Counted from the first letter of the stretch, positions 27,712-37,318 are shown. The stretch is 64,000 nt of DNA from Stenotrophomonas maltophilia (GCA_900113425.1 FOZF01000002.1:823027-887026); one strand, 5' to 3'. Notes: generated by a model not told the origin, from the letters alone. Made by a program: numbers and translations.

Positions 27712-28683
27712 TCAGTCGTCCAGCAGAGGACGCAGGTCGCGTGGCAGCCGCGACTCCGGATACTGCTGCACGTAGCGCTCGAGACTGGCACGGGCGATGT
27801 CGCGTTGGCCTTCGTCGCGACGTTCGCGGATCTTCTGCAGCCACTGCCGGCGGGGCAGCTGGGCATCGGCGGTCACCTCGGCCTGCACGGCCGTAGCGCT
27901 GAGCGCGGCATCGCTGCCGCGACGCATCACGCCCGGTGCGCTGCGGAGCGGTGCGGCCTGCTTGAGTGTGGCGGTGTCACCGCGCTGTCCCGCGCTGGCC
28001 GGGGCGGCCTCCATCGCGCCGGACAGGGGGGCAACGGCGTCGCGCGCTTCCAGCGACGGCGACGCAGGTGCCGCAGCAGGCAGCGGTGCCGAATAGGCCA
28101 CGGCGGCCGGAGGCTCGGCAGCCGGCGGCGGAGCCGCGGTGTCGGCGGCGGCGCGCTCGGTGGCTTGAGCCGCCGCCTTCGCTCGTGCCGCCACTGTCGG
28201 TGCCGACGCTTGCGGTGCGGAGGATCGGACCGGCGCGGCGGGCCTGGGTGCCGCTACCGGTGCCGGTGGGGCCGGAGGTACCGGCGGCGCACTCGCGATA
28301 CCCGGCTCGGCAGGGGAAGGCCGGGTATGGTCCTCGGCAGGCTGCGCGGCTACTTCGGCAGCGACCTCGTCGGCGATGGGCGGCGCGGTGACCTGCGCAT
28401 CGTGAGCCGGGACCGCGGGCGGTTCCGGGCGCAGCTGCCAGGCGATGCCGATGGCGAATACCATCGATGCAGCAACGCCGAACACCGCAGGCCAGTGCCG
28501 GCGCGGCCGCCGTGCACGCACGCTGCCCGCGTCGGGCGCATCGGCCGGTGGTGCCTGCACCGCCGCACGGGCGGCCGCCAGGATCGTGGCATCCAGCGCC
28601 GCCGGAGGCGCCTGTTCGACACGACGGCCGAGCAGGCGCGCCAGCTCGCGCTCTTCAGGCGTCAGGGGTTCGTCTCGGTTCAT
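27712..28683 (-). CDS. Probable anti-sigma factor with one membrane span
   Basis: 323 residues. A short cytoplasmic N-terminus (PEERELARLLGRRVEQAP) is followed by one span at about 63-83 (HWPAVFGVAASMVFAIGIAW), then a very long Pro/Ala-rich periplasmic stretch (85-260) and a compact helical end (RRQWLQKIRERRDEGQ, ARASLERYVQQYPESRLP). Its ATG overlaps the TGA of the ECF sigma gene (ATGA), the standard layout for a membrane anti-sigma and its sigma. No zinc HxxxCxxC motif is present, so the binding mode is not the classic ZAS type. Function is inferred mainly from position and topology. Confidence 0.75.
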   Translation of the reverse strand: MNRDEPLTPEERELARLLGRRVEQAPPAALDATILAAARAAVQAPPADAPDAGSVRARRPRRHWPAVFGVAASMVFAIGIAWQLRPEPPAVPAHDAQVTAPPIADEVAAEVAAQPAEDHTRPSPAEPGIASAPPVPPAPPAPVAAPRPAAPVRSSAPQASAPTVAARAKAAAQATERAAADTAAPPPAAEPPAAVAYSAPLPAAAPASPSLEARDAVAPLSGAMEAAPASAGQRGDTATLKQAAPLRSAPGVMRRGSDAALSATAVQAEVTADAQLPRRQWLQKIRERRDEGQRDIARASLERYVQQYPESRLPRDLRPLLDD

Positions 28684-29303
28684 GCGTTCAGTCCCGCACG
28701 CAGCTTGTCCATCGCATAGCGCAGCCGCGATTTCACGGTTTCCCGGCCTACGCCGGTGATCTGGCCGATCTCCTCCAGGCTCAGTTCCTGATCCAGCCGC
28801 AGCTGCAGCACTTCGCGCTGCTCCAGCGGCAGTTCTTCCATCGCGCGCTGGATGCGGCGACGCTGCTCGAATTCGGAAAGCTCTGCTTCCGGGGTCTGCC
28901 CGTCTTCCAGCGCGGCCAGACGCAGCTCGGCATCGGCCGGCGCCGCCGGGCGGTGGCGTGCGGCGCGCCAGTGATCGTTGAGCCGGTTGTGCGCGATGCG
29001 GAACAGCCATGTGCTGAAGGCGGCATCCGGCTGCCAGCCGGCCCGGGCGCTGATCACCCGTTGCCAGACGTCCTGGAAGATCTCCTCGGCCAGGGAGGTA
29101 TCGCGCAGTTGGCGCAGCAGGAAGCCGAACAGGCGCTTGCGATGGCGCGCATACAGGCTCTCGAACGCGTGCAGGTCGCCGCCGGCCCAGGCGAGCATCA
29201 GGGCTTCATCGGTTGGCAGGGCGCTGGCTTCCACGCGGTACAGGTTAAGGCCTGCCGACGATGGCGCATAGCGGGGTGCGGGGGCGGACAGGGCGAGGTT
29301 CAT
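28680..29303 (-). CDS. ECF-type RNA polymerase sigma factor
   Basis: 207 residues. Sigma region 2 (about 44-112: GGDLHAFESLYARHRKRLFGFL, AEEIFQDVWQRV, FSTWLFRIAHNRLNDHWR) and region 4 (about 153-204: LPLEQREVLQLRLDQELSLEEIGQITGVGRETVKSRLR). Such factors switch on a small regulon when released from their anti-sigma, here the overlapping downstream gene. I start at MNLALSA (29303). The target promoters are unknown; the sigma pair usually controls itself. Confidence 0.93.
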   Translation of the reverse strand: MNLALSAPAPRYAPSSAGLNLYRVEASALPTDEALMLAWAGGDLHAFESLYARHRKRLFGFLLRQLRDTSLAEEIFQDVWQRVISARAGWQPDAAFSTWLFRIAHNRLNDHWRAARHRPAAPADAELRLAALEDGQTPEAELSEFEQRRRIQRAMEELPLEQREVLQLRLDQELSLEEIGQITGVGRETVKSRLRYAMDKLRAGLNA

Positions 29304-29445
29304 GGCTCGGAACGGGGTGCGGACGCCAGGAATAACGAACAGGCGCACGATTCGGGGTTGCCGGGCTTCCATTGCCCCCCCGGTGGCGCGCTATGCTCGG
29401 CGGCTCAGGGGAGGCGACGCACAGACGGCGCCAAGAGATTGTCAT

Positions 29446-32286
29446 TTGTCCACGCACGCTGAACCTGCGCAAACGCCATCACACGAGGCCGTGCTGAGTA
29501 CGGAACTCGTGCGCGCGCTGCATGCGCTGCTGCCGGAATCGGCGGTGGTCCGGGTCGGCTGGGACGATCCCCAGCTGGGGCGCGGTGACGCCATCTGGCC
29601 GATACCGCCGGTCGCGGCCGACGGCGTGGCGCCGGGTGCCGGTGATGGCCGCCACGGTTGGGATCATGATGGTGCCCGCCTGTACCTGGTGGTGGAAGGC
29701 GCGGCGCCTCCGTCCGCGTGGTGGGGTCTGGCCCGCCAGGCCATGGAACTGGCCCTTCAGCGGGGCCGCCAGGCCGGACAGATCAAGGCGCTGGAAGAGG
29801 CCGAACGGCTGCAGCAGGCGCTGTTCCAGATTGCCGATCTTGCCGGCGCCGACCTGGAGATGGAGCAGATGCTGCGCCGCGTGCACGGCGTGCTGGGCAC
29901 GCTGATGTACGCGGAAAACTGTTACATCGTCGAATACGATGACCTCCACGACCAGATCAGGTTCCTGTACTTCGCCGACCAGGTGGATGATTTCGTCGCC
30001 GATCCGGCGCAGAGCTTCGACGCCAGCGGAATGCCGCGCAGCCTGACGGTGGCGCTGCTGCACCGTGGCAGGCCCCTGAGCGGACCTTCGCGGGAACTGC
30101 TGGCCCGCGAGGTCGGCCAGGAGCATGACCCGCTTCGCGGCCCCGAGAGCCTGGACTGGCTGGGCGTGCCGATGCTGCGCGATGGCCGCGTGTGCGGTGC
30201 CATTGTGGTGCAGAGCTACGAGCAGGCAGACCGCTATGGCGAGGCCGAGCGTGCACTGCTGGGTTTCGTTGCCCAGCACGTACAGACCGCGATGGACCGG
30301 CGCCAGGCCCAAGTGCGGCTCGAGCAGCAGGTGGAACTGCGCACGCAGGAGCTGCAGCGTGCCAACCACAGCCTGCAGGACGAAGTGGCCGAGCGTCGTC
30401 GTGCCGAGCAGCTGCAGATCGCGCTGTACGACATTGCAGAGATGGCGATGTCCGCCGAGAGCCTGGAGCAGTTCTACGGCCAGGTGCATGGCGTGGTCGG
30501 CCGACTGCTCGACGCACGCAATTTCTACATCGCGCTGGTCAACGAGGCGGGTGATGGACTGGATTTCGTCTACTCGGTGGATGAACGCCACGCCAGCCGC
30601 GCCCCGCGCGCGTTCAGTCGTGGCCTGACCGAATACGTGGTACGCAACCGCCAGCCGCTGTTGGCCTCCCGCGCGCAGATCGACTCGCTGCGCGCCAGTG
30701 GCGAGGTGCGTGAATCCGGCGCGCGCTCGCTGTGCTGGCTGGGTGTGCCACTGCTGCGCGATGACGAAGTGGTTGGCGCGATCGTGGTGCAGAGCTACAG
30801 CGAGCAGCGTGCCTTCAGCATCCACGACCAGCGCTTGCTGACCTTCGTCGCGCAGAACATCGGCACTGGACTGGCCCGCCAGCGCGACCAGCAGCGCCTG
30901 CGTTCGGCGCATGCCGAGCTGGAGAAGCGCGTGGACGAACGCACGCGTGAACTGGCTGAGGTCAACGAAAAGCTGTTGGGCCAGATCGGCGAACGCCTGC
31001 GTGCCGAGCAGCGGCTGACCCACCAGGCCATGCACGACGCGCTGACCGGGCTGCCCAACCGCCTGCACCTGCTGGACCGGCTGCAGGATGCGCTGGTACT
31101 GGCCAGGCAGGAAGACGGCCCGGTGTTCGCGGTGCTGTTCCTGGACCTGGACCGTTTCAAGCTGGTCAACGACAGCATCGGCCACGCGGCCGGCGATCGC
31201 ATGCTGGTGGAAGTGGCCAAGCGCATCGTGTCGATGGCGGGCCCCGACGACGTGGTGGCGCGCCTGGGCGGTGATGAGTTCGCGGTGCTGCTGCAGTGCC
31301 CGCTGGGCCTGGCGCAGGCCCTGGATTTCGGCCAGCGCCTGCTGTTGGCATTGCAGGAGTCGATGTGGATCGCCGGGCGCGAGCTGTTCCCGTCCGGCAG
31401 CCTCGGCATCGCCCTGTGGAATCCGCGTTACCGGACCGGAGAAGAACTTCTGCGCGATGCCGACGCCGCCATGTACCGGGCCAAGGCGCAGGGGCATGAC
31501 CGCTGTGCGATCTTCGACGAGGACATGCGCGAGCAGGCCATGCGCAGCCTCGATCTGGAAGCCGATCTGCGGCGGGCGATCAACAACCGGGATTTCGTGC
31601 CGTTCTACCAGCCGATCGTGCGCCTGTCCGACGGCGAAGTGGTGGGCCACGAAGCGCTGCTGCGCTGGCGGCACGAACGGCGTGGCCTGCTGTTGCCGGG
31701 CGCGTTCCTGGAGCTGGGTGAGGAGAGCGGGTTGATCGAACAGGTCGACTGGCTGATCTACGAACAGGTCATCGCCGGCCTGGCCGCGGGCGGGCAGGGC
31801 TATGTGTCGGTGAACGTGTCGCCGCGGCATTTCCGTTCGGCCGGTTTCAGTGCGCGCCTGTTCGGCCTGCTCGACGCCTGTGGGGCCGATCCACGCCGGT
31901 TGCGCCTGGAGATCACCGAGGTCGCGCTGCTGGATGACGGCCCACACACGCTGCACATCCTGCAGGGACTGCGCGAGCGCGGTATCCAGGTGCAGCTGGA
32001 CGACTTCGGCACTGGCTTCTCGGCGTTGTCGTACCTGCACCGCTTCCCGATCAGCACGCTGAAGATCGACCAGAGCTTCATTGCCGGCCTGCATGGCCCG
32101 GAAGTGCAGAGCACCCGCGCGCTGGTACAGGGCGTGCTGTCGCTGGCGCGCACGCTGGGCATCGAAACCATCGGCGAAGGCATCGAAACCGAAGCCCAGC
32201 GGCAGACGCTGCGCGAACTGGGCTGCGATTACGGACAGGGCTACCTGCTGGGACGGCCGGCTCCCTGGGCCGACGTGGCGCCCTGA
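29446..32286 (+). CDS. Two-GAF GGDEF-EAL c-di-GMP enzyme
   Basis: About 946 residues. Two GAF domains (roughly 120-270 and 345-485; note the repeated WLGVPMLRD/WLGVPLLRD) with a coiled coil between, then GGDEF (intact LGGDEF at 607-612) and EAL (HEALLRW, EAL at 736-738, with DDFGTGFSAL). Both catalytic motifs are kept, so it may make or degrade c-di-GMP as the GAF domains dictate. The start is uncertain: a -10-like TATGCT at 29392 implies a start after it, and TTG 29446 or GTG 29494 are the options. An ATG at 29302 would overlap the divergent sigma gene. Confidence 0.88.
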   Translation: MSTHAEPAQTPSHEAVLSTELVRALHALLPESAVVRVGWDDPQLGRGDAIWPIPPVAADGVAPGAGDGRHGWDHDGARLYLVVEGAAPPSAWWGLARQAMELALQRGRQAGQIKALEEAERLQQALFQIADLAGADLEMEQMLRRVHGVLGTLMYAENCYIVEYDDLHDQIRFLYFADQVDDFVADPAQSFDASGMPRSLTVALLHRGRPLSGPSRELLAREVGQEHDPLRGPESLDWLGVPMLRDGRVCGAIVVQSYEQADRYGEAERALLGFVAQHVQTAMDRRQAQVRLEQQVELRTQELQRANHSLQDEVAERRRAEQLQIALYDIAEMAMSAESLEQFYGQVHGVVGRLLDARNFYIALVNEAGDGLDFVYSVDERHASRAPRAFSRGLTEYVVRNRQPLLASRAQIDSLRASGEVRESGARSLCWLGVPLLRDDEVVGAIVVQSYSEQRAFSIHDQRLLTFVAQNIGTGLARQRDQQRLRSAHAELEKRVDERTRELAEVNEKLLGQIGERLRAEQRLTHQAMHDALTGLPNRLHLLDRLQDALVLARQEDGPVFAVLFLDLDRFKLVNDSIGHAAGDRMLVEVAKRIVSMAGPDDVVARLGGDEFAVLLQCPLGLAQALDFGQRLLLALQESMWIAGRELFPSGSLGIALWNPRYRTGEELLRDADAAMYRAKAQGHDRCAIFDEDMREQAMRSLDLEADLRRAINNRDFVPFYQPIVRLSDGEVVGHEALLRWRHERRGLLLPGAFLELGEESGLIEQVDWLIYEQVIAGLAAGGQGYVSVNVSPRHFRSAGFSARLFGLLDACGADPRRLRLEITEVALLDDGPHTLHILQGLRERGIQVQLDDFGTGFSALSYLHRFPISTLKIDQSFIAGLHGPEVQSTRALVQGVLSLARTLGIETIGEGIETEAQRQTLRELGCDYGQGYLLGRPAPWADVAP

Positions 32287-32305
32287 GACGCCACGCGGCG
32301 GACGA

Positions 32306-32899
32306 TCAACGCAGGGCGGCGCGGCGCTTCTCGTCGATCCACTTGGAGGCCTGTGCCGGCTGGTAGTTCTTCATCCACTCCAGCATCTGCTCGATGTCCG
32401 AGCCGTACCACAGGTCCTGGCGCTGGTCCGGGTGCAGGAAACGCTCATCCACCATGCGATCGATCATGCCGATCAGCGGCGCATAGAAGCCGTCCACGTC
32501 CAGGAATGCACAGGGCTTGTTGCCGATGCCCAGCTGGCGCCAGGTCAGCATTTCGAAGATCTCCTCCATGGTGCCGAAGCCGCCGGGCAGGGCGACGAAG
32601 CCGTCGGCCAGGTCGAACATGCGCGACTTGCGTTCGTGCATCGAGCCGACGATCTCCAGCTCGGTCAGGCCGCGATGGGCCACTTCCCAGTCGGCCAGCT
32701 GGCGGGGAATCACGCCGGTGACCTCGCCGCCGGCCGCGAGCACGGCATTGGCCACGGTTCCCATCAGACCGACGTTGCCGCCACCGTAGACCAGGCGCAT
32801 GCCATCACGGGCGATGCGGTCTCCCAGCGCGATGGCGCGTTCGGTATAGGCAGGCTTGCTGCCCGCGTTGGAACCACAGTACACACAGATCGACTTCAT
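32306..32899 (-). CDS. LOG family protein (TIGR00730, putative lysine-decarboxylase motif)
   Basis: 197 residues. Rossmann-like fold with ICVYCGSNAGSKPAYTERA at the start, LVYGGGNVGLMG, and the family signature PGGFGTMEE (105-113). LOG proteins release free bases from nucleoside monophosphates (cytokinin ribosides in plants); bacterial members have related phosphoribohydrolase activity. Many are annotated as lysine decarboxylase, which is misleading. A terminator-like hairpin ends 32 bases before its ATG. Confidence 0.92.
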   Translation of the reverse strand: MKSICVYCGSNAGSKPAYTERAIALGDRIARDGMRLVYGGGNVGLMGTVANAVLAAGGEVTGVIPRQLADWEVAHRGLTELEIVGSMHERKSRMFDLADGFVALPGGFGTMEEIFEMLTWRQLGIGNKPCAFLDVDGFYAPLIGMIDRMVDERFLHPDQRQDLWYGSDIEQMLEWMKNYQPAQASKWIDEKRRAALR

Positions 32900-32923
32900 G
32901 GGGGCTGTCTCTTGGTGCGGAAA

Positions 32924-32967
32924 CGAAAACGCCCCGCCGGCAACCGGGTCAGCGGTTGCGGGCGGGG
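32924..32967 (-). terminator. Terminator-like hairpin just upstream of the LOG gene
   Basis: On the minus strand the arms 32953-32967 and 32932-32946 pair over 14 of 15 positions (CCCCGCC.GCAACCG with CGGTTGC.GGCGGGG), loop of six, followed by GTTTTCGTTT. It may end the upstream aminotransferase transcript or act as an attenuator for the LOG gene. Confidence 0.6.
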
Positions 32968-32990
32968 TGCCGGTGGATTATCGCGCCTTC

Positions 32991-33142
32991 TGTAGAGCCG
33001 GGCCATGCCCGGCTGCTCTTCGTTCAGATCGCGGCAAAGGCGGCAGCCGAGCAAGGCTATGCCGGTCGTCCTGACCGGCACCTTCGGGCCGTCGCCAGCG
33101 ACGTTGGCAGCGGCTCCGGCCGCTGCCTTCGGCTCTACCGAA
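32991..33142. repeat. Composite of SMAG-related palindromes
   Basis: The block begins GTAGAGCCGGGC-CAT-GCCCGGC and ends GGCTCTACC, the inverse of its head. Inside are GCCGGTCGTCCTGACCGGC and GGCAGCGGCTCCGGCCGCTGCC hairpins. It resembles two SMAG-class elements facing each other. Confidence 0.6.
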
Positions 33143-33150
33143 GCGGGCGC

Positions 33151-34647
33151 TTACGCCGCCGCAGCCTGCTCACGGCGCGGGCCCTCGCGCAGGGCGCGGC
33201 CGACCATGCCCACCAGCAGATCCAGCTCTTCGCTGTCCATGCCGAAGTGGGGCGTGAAGCGCAGCGAGTTCTCGCCGCCATGGATCACGTTGATGCCATG
33301 CCGGCGCAGCCATTCTTCGGTGGAACCACTGCCGTAGCACTTGAACTGCGGCGCCAGCTCGCACGAGAACAGCAGGCCGGTACCCTGTACCTTGGTGATC
33401 AGCCCGCCAAGCTCTCCCTTGAGCTGTTCCAGCTTGCGCACGGCTTCGGCGCCGCGCTCGGCGATGTTGGCGCGCACCTGCGGGGTCAGCTGGGCCAGCG
33501 TCGCGCAGGCCACGTCCAGCGCACGCGGGTTGCTGGTCATGGTGTTGCCGTAGATGCCCTTGCGGTACAGCTGTGCGGCATGCTCGGTCACCGCCAGCAC
33601 CGACAGCGGGTACTGGGCCGCGTTCAGTGCCTTCGAGTAGGTTTCCATGTCCGGCGGATCCAGGCCTTCGAAGCCCGGGTAGTCAACCACCGACAGCACG
33701 CCATGTGCGCGCAGGCCGGCCTGGATCGAATCGAGCAGCAGCAGGCTGCCGTGCGCGCGGGTCAGTTCGCGGGCCAGGGCATAGAACGACGGCGGTACCG
33801 AGCGGCCCGGATCGCCTTCGCCCATGACCGGCTCCAGGAACACCGCCTCGATGAACCACTTGTTGCGGGCGGCGTCCTCGAACACCGCGCGCAGGCCGGC
33901 TTCATCGTACGGCGCCACGGTGATCACCGAATCCTCGCCACGGTAGCTGGCCAGATGCTGCATGTAGCTCTTGCGGCTGGAATCGGAGTACAGCGCCGGC
34001 CGGTCGGTGCGGCCATGGAAGCTGCCCTTGACCACCACGCGCTTGATCGCGGCGCCGGCGTGGCGCGCACCCGGGTCGGTCTGCAGCTTGGCGTTGACGT
34101 CGGCGATGCGTGCGGCCAGCCCGACCGCTTCCGAGCCGGAGTTCAGGCACATGAAACGGGCGAACGGGCAGCTGCCACGACGGTGGCCGATCTCGGCGCG
34201 AAGGGCGGTGATGAAGCGCTGCTGTGACAGGCTGGGGGTCATGATGTTGGCCATCACCTGCGGTCGGGCCATCGCCTCCAGGACCGTGTCGGGGGTATGA
34301 CCGAAGCCGAGCATGCCGTAGCCGCCAGCGTCATACAGCACCGCCCCCTTGAGGGTGACCACCCACGGGCCGCGCGCGGCCAGCGCCACATAGGGCGTAA
34401 CGGCGTCGTCGGCGTAGAAATTGACGAACCCGTCCTGCATGGCATCGATCTGTGCCTGTTCGTCCTGCGCCAGCAACGGCCCCAGTTCGCCCTGCACACG
34501 GGCGAACTCCGCGGCGGCGGCCTCGACCGCGGCCACCAGCTGCGGATGGCGGACGGACAGGGTGGTCAGGGTGGCGTCGTCCAGGCCGGTGGTGAGGCGG
34601 GTGCCGGGCTGGCTGCGCAGGGGGGCGAGGCGTTCGATGAAGCTCAT
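33151..34647 (-). CDS. Class III aminotransferase-like PLP enzyme
   Basis: 498 residues. Fold-type I class III features: phosphate-site NSGSEAVGLA (169-178), SFHGRTDRPALY, and Lys339 (YSKALNAAQYPLS) as the likely Schiff-base lysine. The usual DEVQTG is DSIQAG here (Asp306 kept, Glu changed to Ser), and the lysine context lacks the common GGG, so it is a diverged member. AGGAG before the ATG at 34647 fixes the start. The substrate is unknown. It is divergent from queA and its C-terminus ends beside the composite repeat. Confidence 0.85.
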   Translation of the reverse strand: MSFIERLAPLRSQPGTRLTTGLDDATLTTLSVRHPQLVAAVEAAAAEFARVQGELGPLLAQDEQAQIDAMQDGFVNFYADDAVTPYVALAARGPWVVTLKGAVLYDAGGYGMLGFGHTPDTVLEAMARPQVMANIMTPSLSQQRFITALRAEIGHRRGSCPFARFMCLNSGSEAVGLAARIADVNAKLQTDPGARHAGAAIKRVVVKGSFHGRTDRPALYSDSSRKSYMQHLASYRGEDSVITVAPYDEAGLRAVFEDAARNKWFIEAVFLEPVMGEGDPGRSVPPSFYALARELTRAHGSLLLLDSIQAGLRAHGVLSVVDYPGFEGLDPPDMETYSKALNAAQYPLSVLAVTEHAAQLYRKGIYGNTMTSNPRALDVACATLAQLTPQVRANIAERGAEAVRKLEQLKGELGGLITKVQGTGLLFSCELAPQFKCYGSGSTEEWLRRHGINVIHGGENSLRFTPHFGMDSEELDLLVGMVGRALREGPRREQAAAA

Positions 34648-34852
34648 TGCAGATCTCCTGAAACAATGGGGCGCACGGGCCATCAAAAAGCAAAACGCGC
34701 GTCATCACGCGCGCTGGGCGGCCTCGTGCAGCGGACTTCCATCTCGATGCTAGCACTTGTTTTTTTGCGCGATAACCCCGCAGAAACCTGTTGCATAGCA
34801 GCATTTTGCGCGACGTTCGCCGCGGACCACGCCGGCTCGCAGACGCTGGCCG

Positions 34853-34870
34853 TACAATGCGCGCCATTGT
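34853..34870 (+). promoter_or_regulatory. queA promoter region with small palindrome
   Basis: TACAAT (34853-34858) looks like a -10, and ACAATG-CGCGC-CATTGT (34854-34870) is an inverted repeat over it. No clear -35 is seen. Confidence 0.35.
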
Positions 34871-34892
34871 CGACCTGTTGCCGCCCACTGCC

Positions 34893-35924
34893 TTGAAGAA
34901 GTCCGATTTCCACTACGACCTGCCGGCCGAACTGATCGCGCAGGCGCCGCTGGCCGAACGTTCCGCCAGCCGTCTGCTGCTGGTGCCTCCGGCCCCTGCC
35001 GCCTTCACCGACCTGCAGGTGCGTGATCTGCCCTCGCTGCTGCAGCCGGGCGACCTGCTGGTGTTCAACGATACGCGCGTGATCCCGGCGCGCCTGTTCG
35101 GGCAGAAGGCCAGCGGTGGGCGGGTCGAGATCCTGATCGAGCGCCTGCTCGGCGGCCAGCAGGCGCGTGCCCAGGTCGGCGCCAGCAAGTCGCCCAAGGC
35201 CGGCAGCCGCATCGCACTCGATGCTGGTGGCGAAGCCGAAGTGCTGGGCCGCGACGGCGAGTTCTATGTGCTGCAGTTCCATGTGCCCGAGGCACTGGAG
35301 CAGTGGCTGCTGCACGCCGGTCGCCTGCCGCTGCCGCCCTACATCCAGCGCGAGCCGGGCGTGGACGACCGCGAGCGCTACCAGACCGTGTTCGCGCGGG
35401 AGGTGGGTGCGGTGGCGGCACCGACCGCCGGCCTGCATTTCGATGAGCCGCTGCTGGCGGCGCTGGAGGACAAGGGCGTGGAGTTCGGCCACGTCACCCT
35501 GCACGTAGGGGCAGGCACCTTCCAGCCGGTGCGTGCCGATGACCTGAAGGACCACGTGATGCACCGCGAGTGGCTCAACGTGGGCGCCGAGCTGGTGCAG
35601 CAGGTGCGGCGGACCCGTGCTGCGGGCGGGCGCGTGATCGGTGTCGGCACCACCGTGGTGCGCGCGCTGGAAAGTGCGATGCGTGACGGCGAACTGCTGC
35701 CGTTCGCCGGCGAGACGCAGATCTTCATCACCCCGGGCTATCGGATCCGCAGCGTTGACGCGATGGTGACCAATTTCCATCTGCCGGAAAGCACCCTGTT
35801 GATGATGATTTCGGCCTTTGCCGGCAAGGAGCGGGTGTTCGAGGCCTATCAGCACGCGATCCAGCAGCGCTATCGCTTCTTCAGTTACGGCGACGCGATG
35901 CTGCTGTTCCCGCAGGGACGATAA
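34893..35924 (+). CDS. queA: S-adenosylmethionine:tRNA ribosyltransferase-isomerase QueA
   Basis: 343 residues from a TTG at 34893. The protein opens [19 protein letters not shown], exactly where the family starts, so TTG is chosen; upstream ATGs would lie within the promoter. Further support: [24 protein letters not shown] and [16 protein letters not shown]. QueA moves ribose from AdoMet onto preQ1 in tRNA to form epoxyqueuosine. The gene is followed by tgt, yajC, secD and secF, the same order as in E. coli. Confidence 0.95.
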   Translation: MKKSDFHYDLPAELIAQAPLAERSASRLLLVPPAPAAFTDLQVRDLPSLLQPGDLLVFNDTRVIPARLFGQKASGGRVEILIERLLGGQQARAQVGASKSPKAGSRIALDAGGEAEVLGRDGEFYVLQFHVPEALEQWLLHAGRLPLPPYIQREPGVDDRERYQTVFAREVGAVAAPTAGLHFDEPLLAALEDKGVEFGHVTLHVGAGTFQPVRADDLKDHVMHREWLNVGAELVQQVRRTRAAGGRVIGVGTTVVRALESAMRDGELLPFAGETQIFITPGYRIRSVDAMVTNFHLPESTLLMMISAFAGKERVFEAYQHAIQQRYRFFSYGDAMLLFPQGR

Positions 35925-35926
35925 CG

Positions 35927-35996
35927 GTAGCGCCGGGCCATGCCCGGCGGAGAGGGGGGGGCGGTGCGACGGTCGCCGGGCATGGCCCGGCGCTAC
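35927..35996. repeat. SMAG repeat pair between queA and tgt
   Basis: A plus-strand copy begins three bases after the queA stop (35927-35949) and a minus-strand copy ends at 35996, separated by a G-rich stretch. Head-to-head orientation as in the grpE-dnaK gap. Confidence 0.92.
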
Positions 35997-36051
35997 CGGC
36001 AGCGGCCTTCTTGGGAGACAATAGGCAACTATTTGCCTGAACGACCGCTCC

Positions 36052-37182
36052 ATGTCCCGACTGCAGTTCCAGCTCAAGACCCGCGACGGCCGTGCCCGTC
36101 GCGGCCGCCTGACCTTCCCGCGTGGCACGGTGGAAACGCCCGCCTTCATGCCGGTGGGAACCTATGGCTCGGTCAAGGGCATCCTGCCGGACCAGGTGCG
36201 CGCGCTGGGGGCCGAGATCATCCTTGGCAACACCTTCCATCTGTACCTGCGTCCGGGCCTGGACATCATCGCCGACCACGGCGGCCTGCATGGCTTCTGC
36301 CGCTGGGACGGCCCGATCCTGACCGATTCCGGCGGTTTCCAGGTGTTCTCGCTGGCCCACCGCCGCAAGATCACCGAACAGGGCGTGACCTTCGCTTCGC
36401 CGACCGACGGGGCCAGGGTGTTCCTCGGCCCGGAAGAGAGCATGAAGATCCAGAAGGTGCTCGATTCGGACGTGGTGATGATCTTCGACGAGTGCACCCC
36501 GTACCCGGCCACCGAGGACGTCGCCCGCCGGTCGATGGAGCTGAGCCTGCGCTGGGCCCAGCGCAGCCGCAACGCGCATGACGAGCTCGGCAACGATGCG
36601 GCCCTGTTCGGGATCGTCCAGGGTGGGGTGCATACCGACCTGCGCAGCCGCTCGGCCGAGGCCCTGCAGGCGATCGGCTTCGATGGCTATGCCATCGGCG
36701 GCCTGGCCGTGGGCGAGCCGGAGCGCGAGCGCAACGCCATGCTCGACCACCTGGATCCGGAGCTGCCGGGCGACCGCCCGCGCTACCTGATGGGCGTGGG
36801 CCGGCCGGAAGACCTGGTCGAGGGTGTCGCACGCGGCGTGGACATGTTCGACTGCGTGATGCCGACCCGCAACGCACGCAACGGTCATTACTTCACCTCG
36901 TTCGGTACCGTCCGCATCCGCAATTCGCAGTATGCGCGGGACATGGACCCGATCGAACCGGGCTGCGGCTGCGTGGCCTGTACCGGCGGCTACACCCGCT
37001 CGTACCTGCGCCACCTGGACCGCTGCAACGAGATGCTGGCGCCGATGCTGGGCACCCTGCACAACCTGTTCTACTACGAGAAGCTGATGGCCGACATCCG
37101 GGCGGCGATCGAGGCGGGAACCTTCCAGGCCTTCCGCGAGTCCTTCTATGCGGCACGCGGAGCGGTCCCGCCGCCGCTGTAA
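36052..37182 (+). CDS. tgt: tRNA-guanine transglycosylase
   Basis: 376 residues. TGT swaps guanine 34 of GUN-anticodon tRNAs for preQ1. Family marks: [36 protein letters not shown] with the catalytic Asp of the TDSGG loop, [21 protein letters not shown], and the zinc site CGCVAC...H. Its product is the substrate of QueA, encoded just upstream. Confidence 0.98.
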   Translation: MSRLQFQLKTRDGRARRGRLTFPRGTVETPAFMPVGTYGSVKGILPDQVRALGAEIILGNTFHLYLRPGLDIIADHGGLHGFCRWDGPILTDSGGFQVFSLAHRRKITEQGVTFASPTDGARVFLGPEESMKIQKVLDSDVVMIFDECTPYPATEDVARRSMELSLRWAQRSRNAHDELGNDAALFGIVQGGVHTDLRSRSAEALQAIGFDGYAIGGLAVGEPERERNAMLDHLDPELPGDRPRYLMGVGRPEDLVEGVARGVDMFDCVMPTRNARNGHYFTSFGTVRIRNSQYARDMDPIEPGCGCVACTGGYTRSYLRHLDRCNEMLAPMLGTLHNLFYYEKLMADIRAAIEAGTFQAFRESFYAARGAVPPPL

Positions 37183-37318
37183 CCCGGCGCCCCCCCCTGT
37201 CGAACGGCCCGGGGACGAACGTCCGGGGCCATGGCATACTTCAAGGCTGACCCAGATCCGCGGTCGACACCCCGCGCCCGTGAAAGGGCCGGAGCGCCGC
37301 CCAACCAAAGGACCAAAG

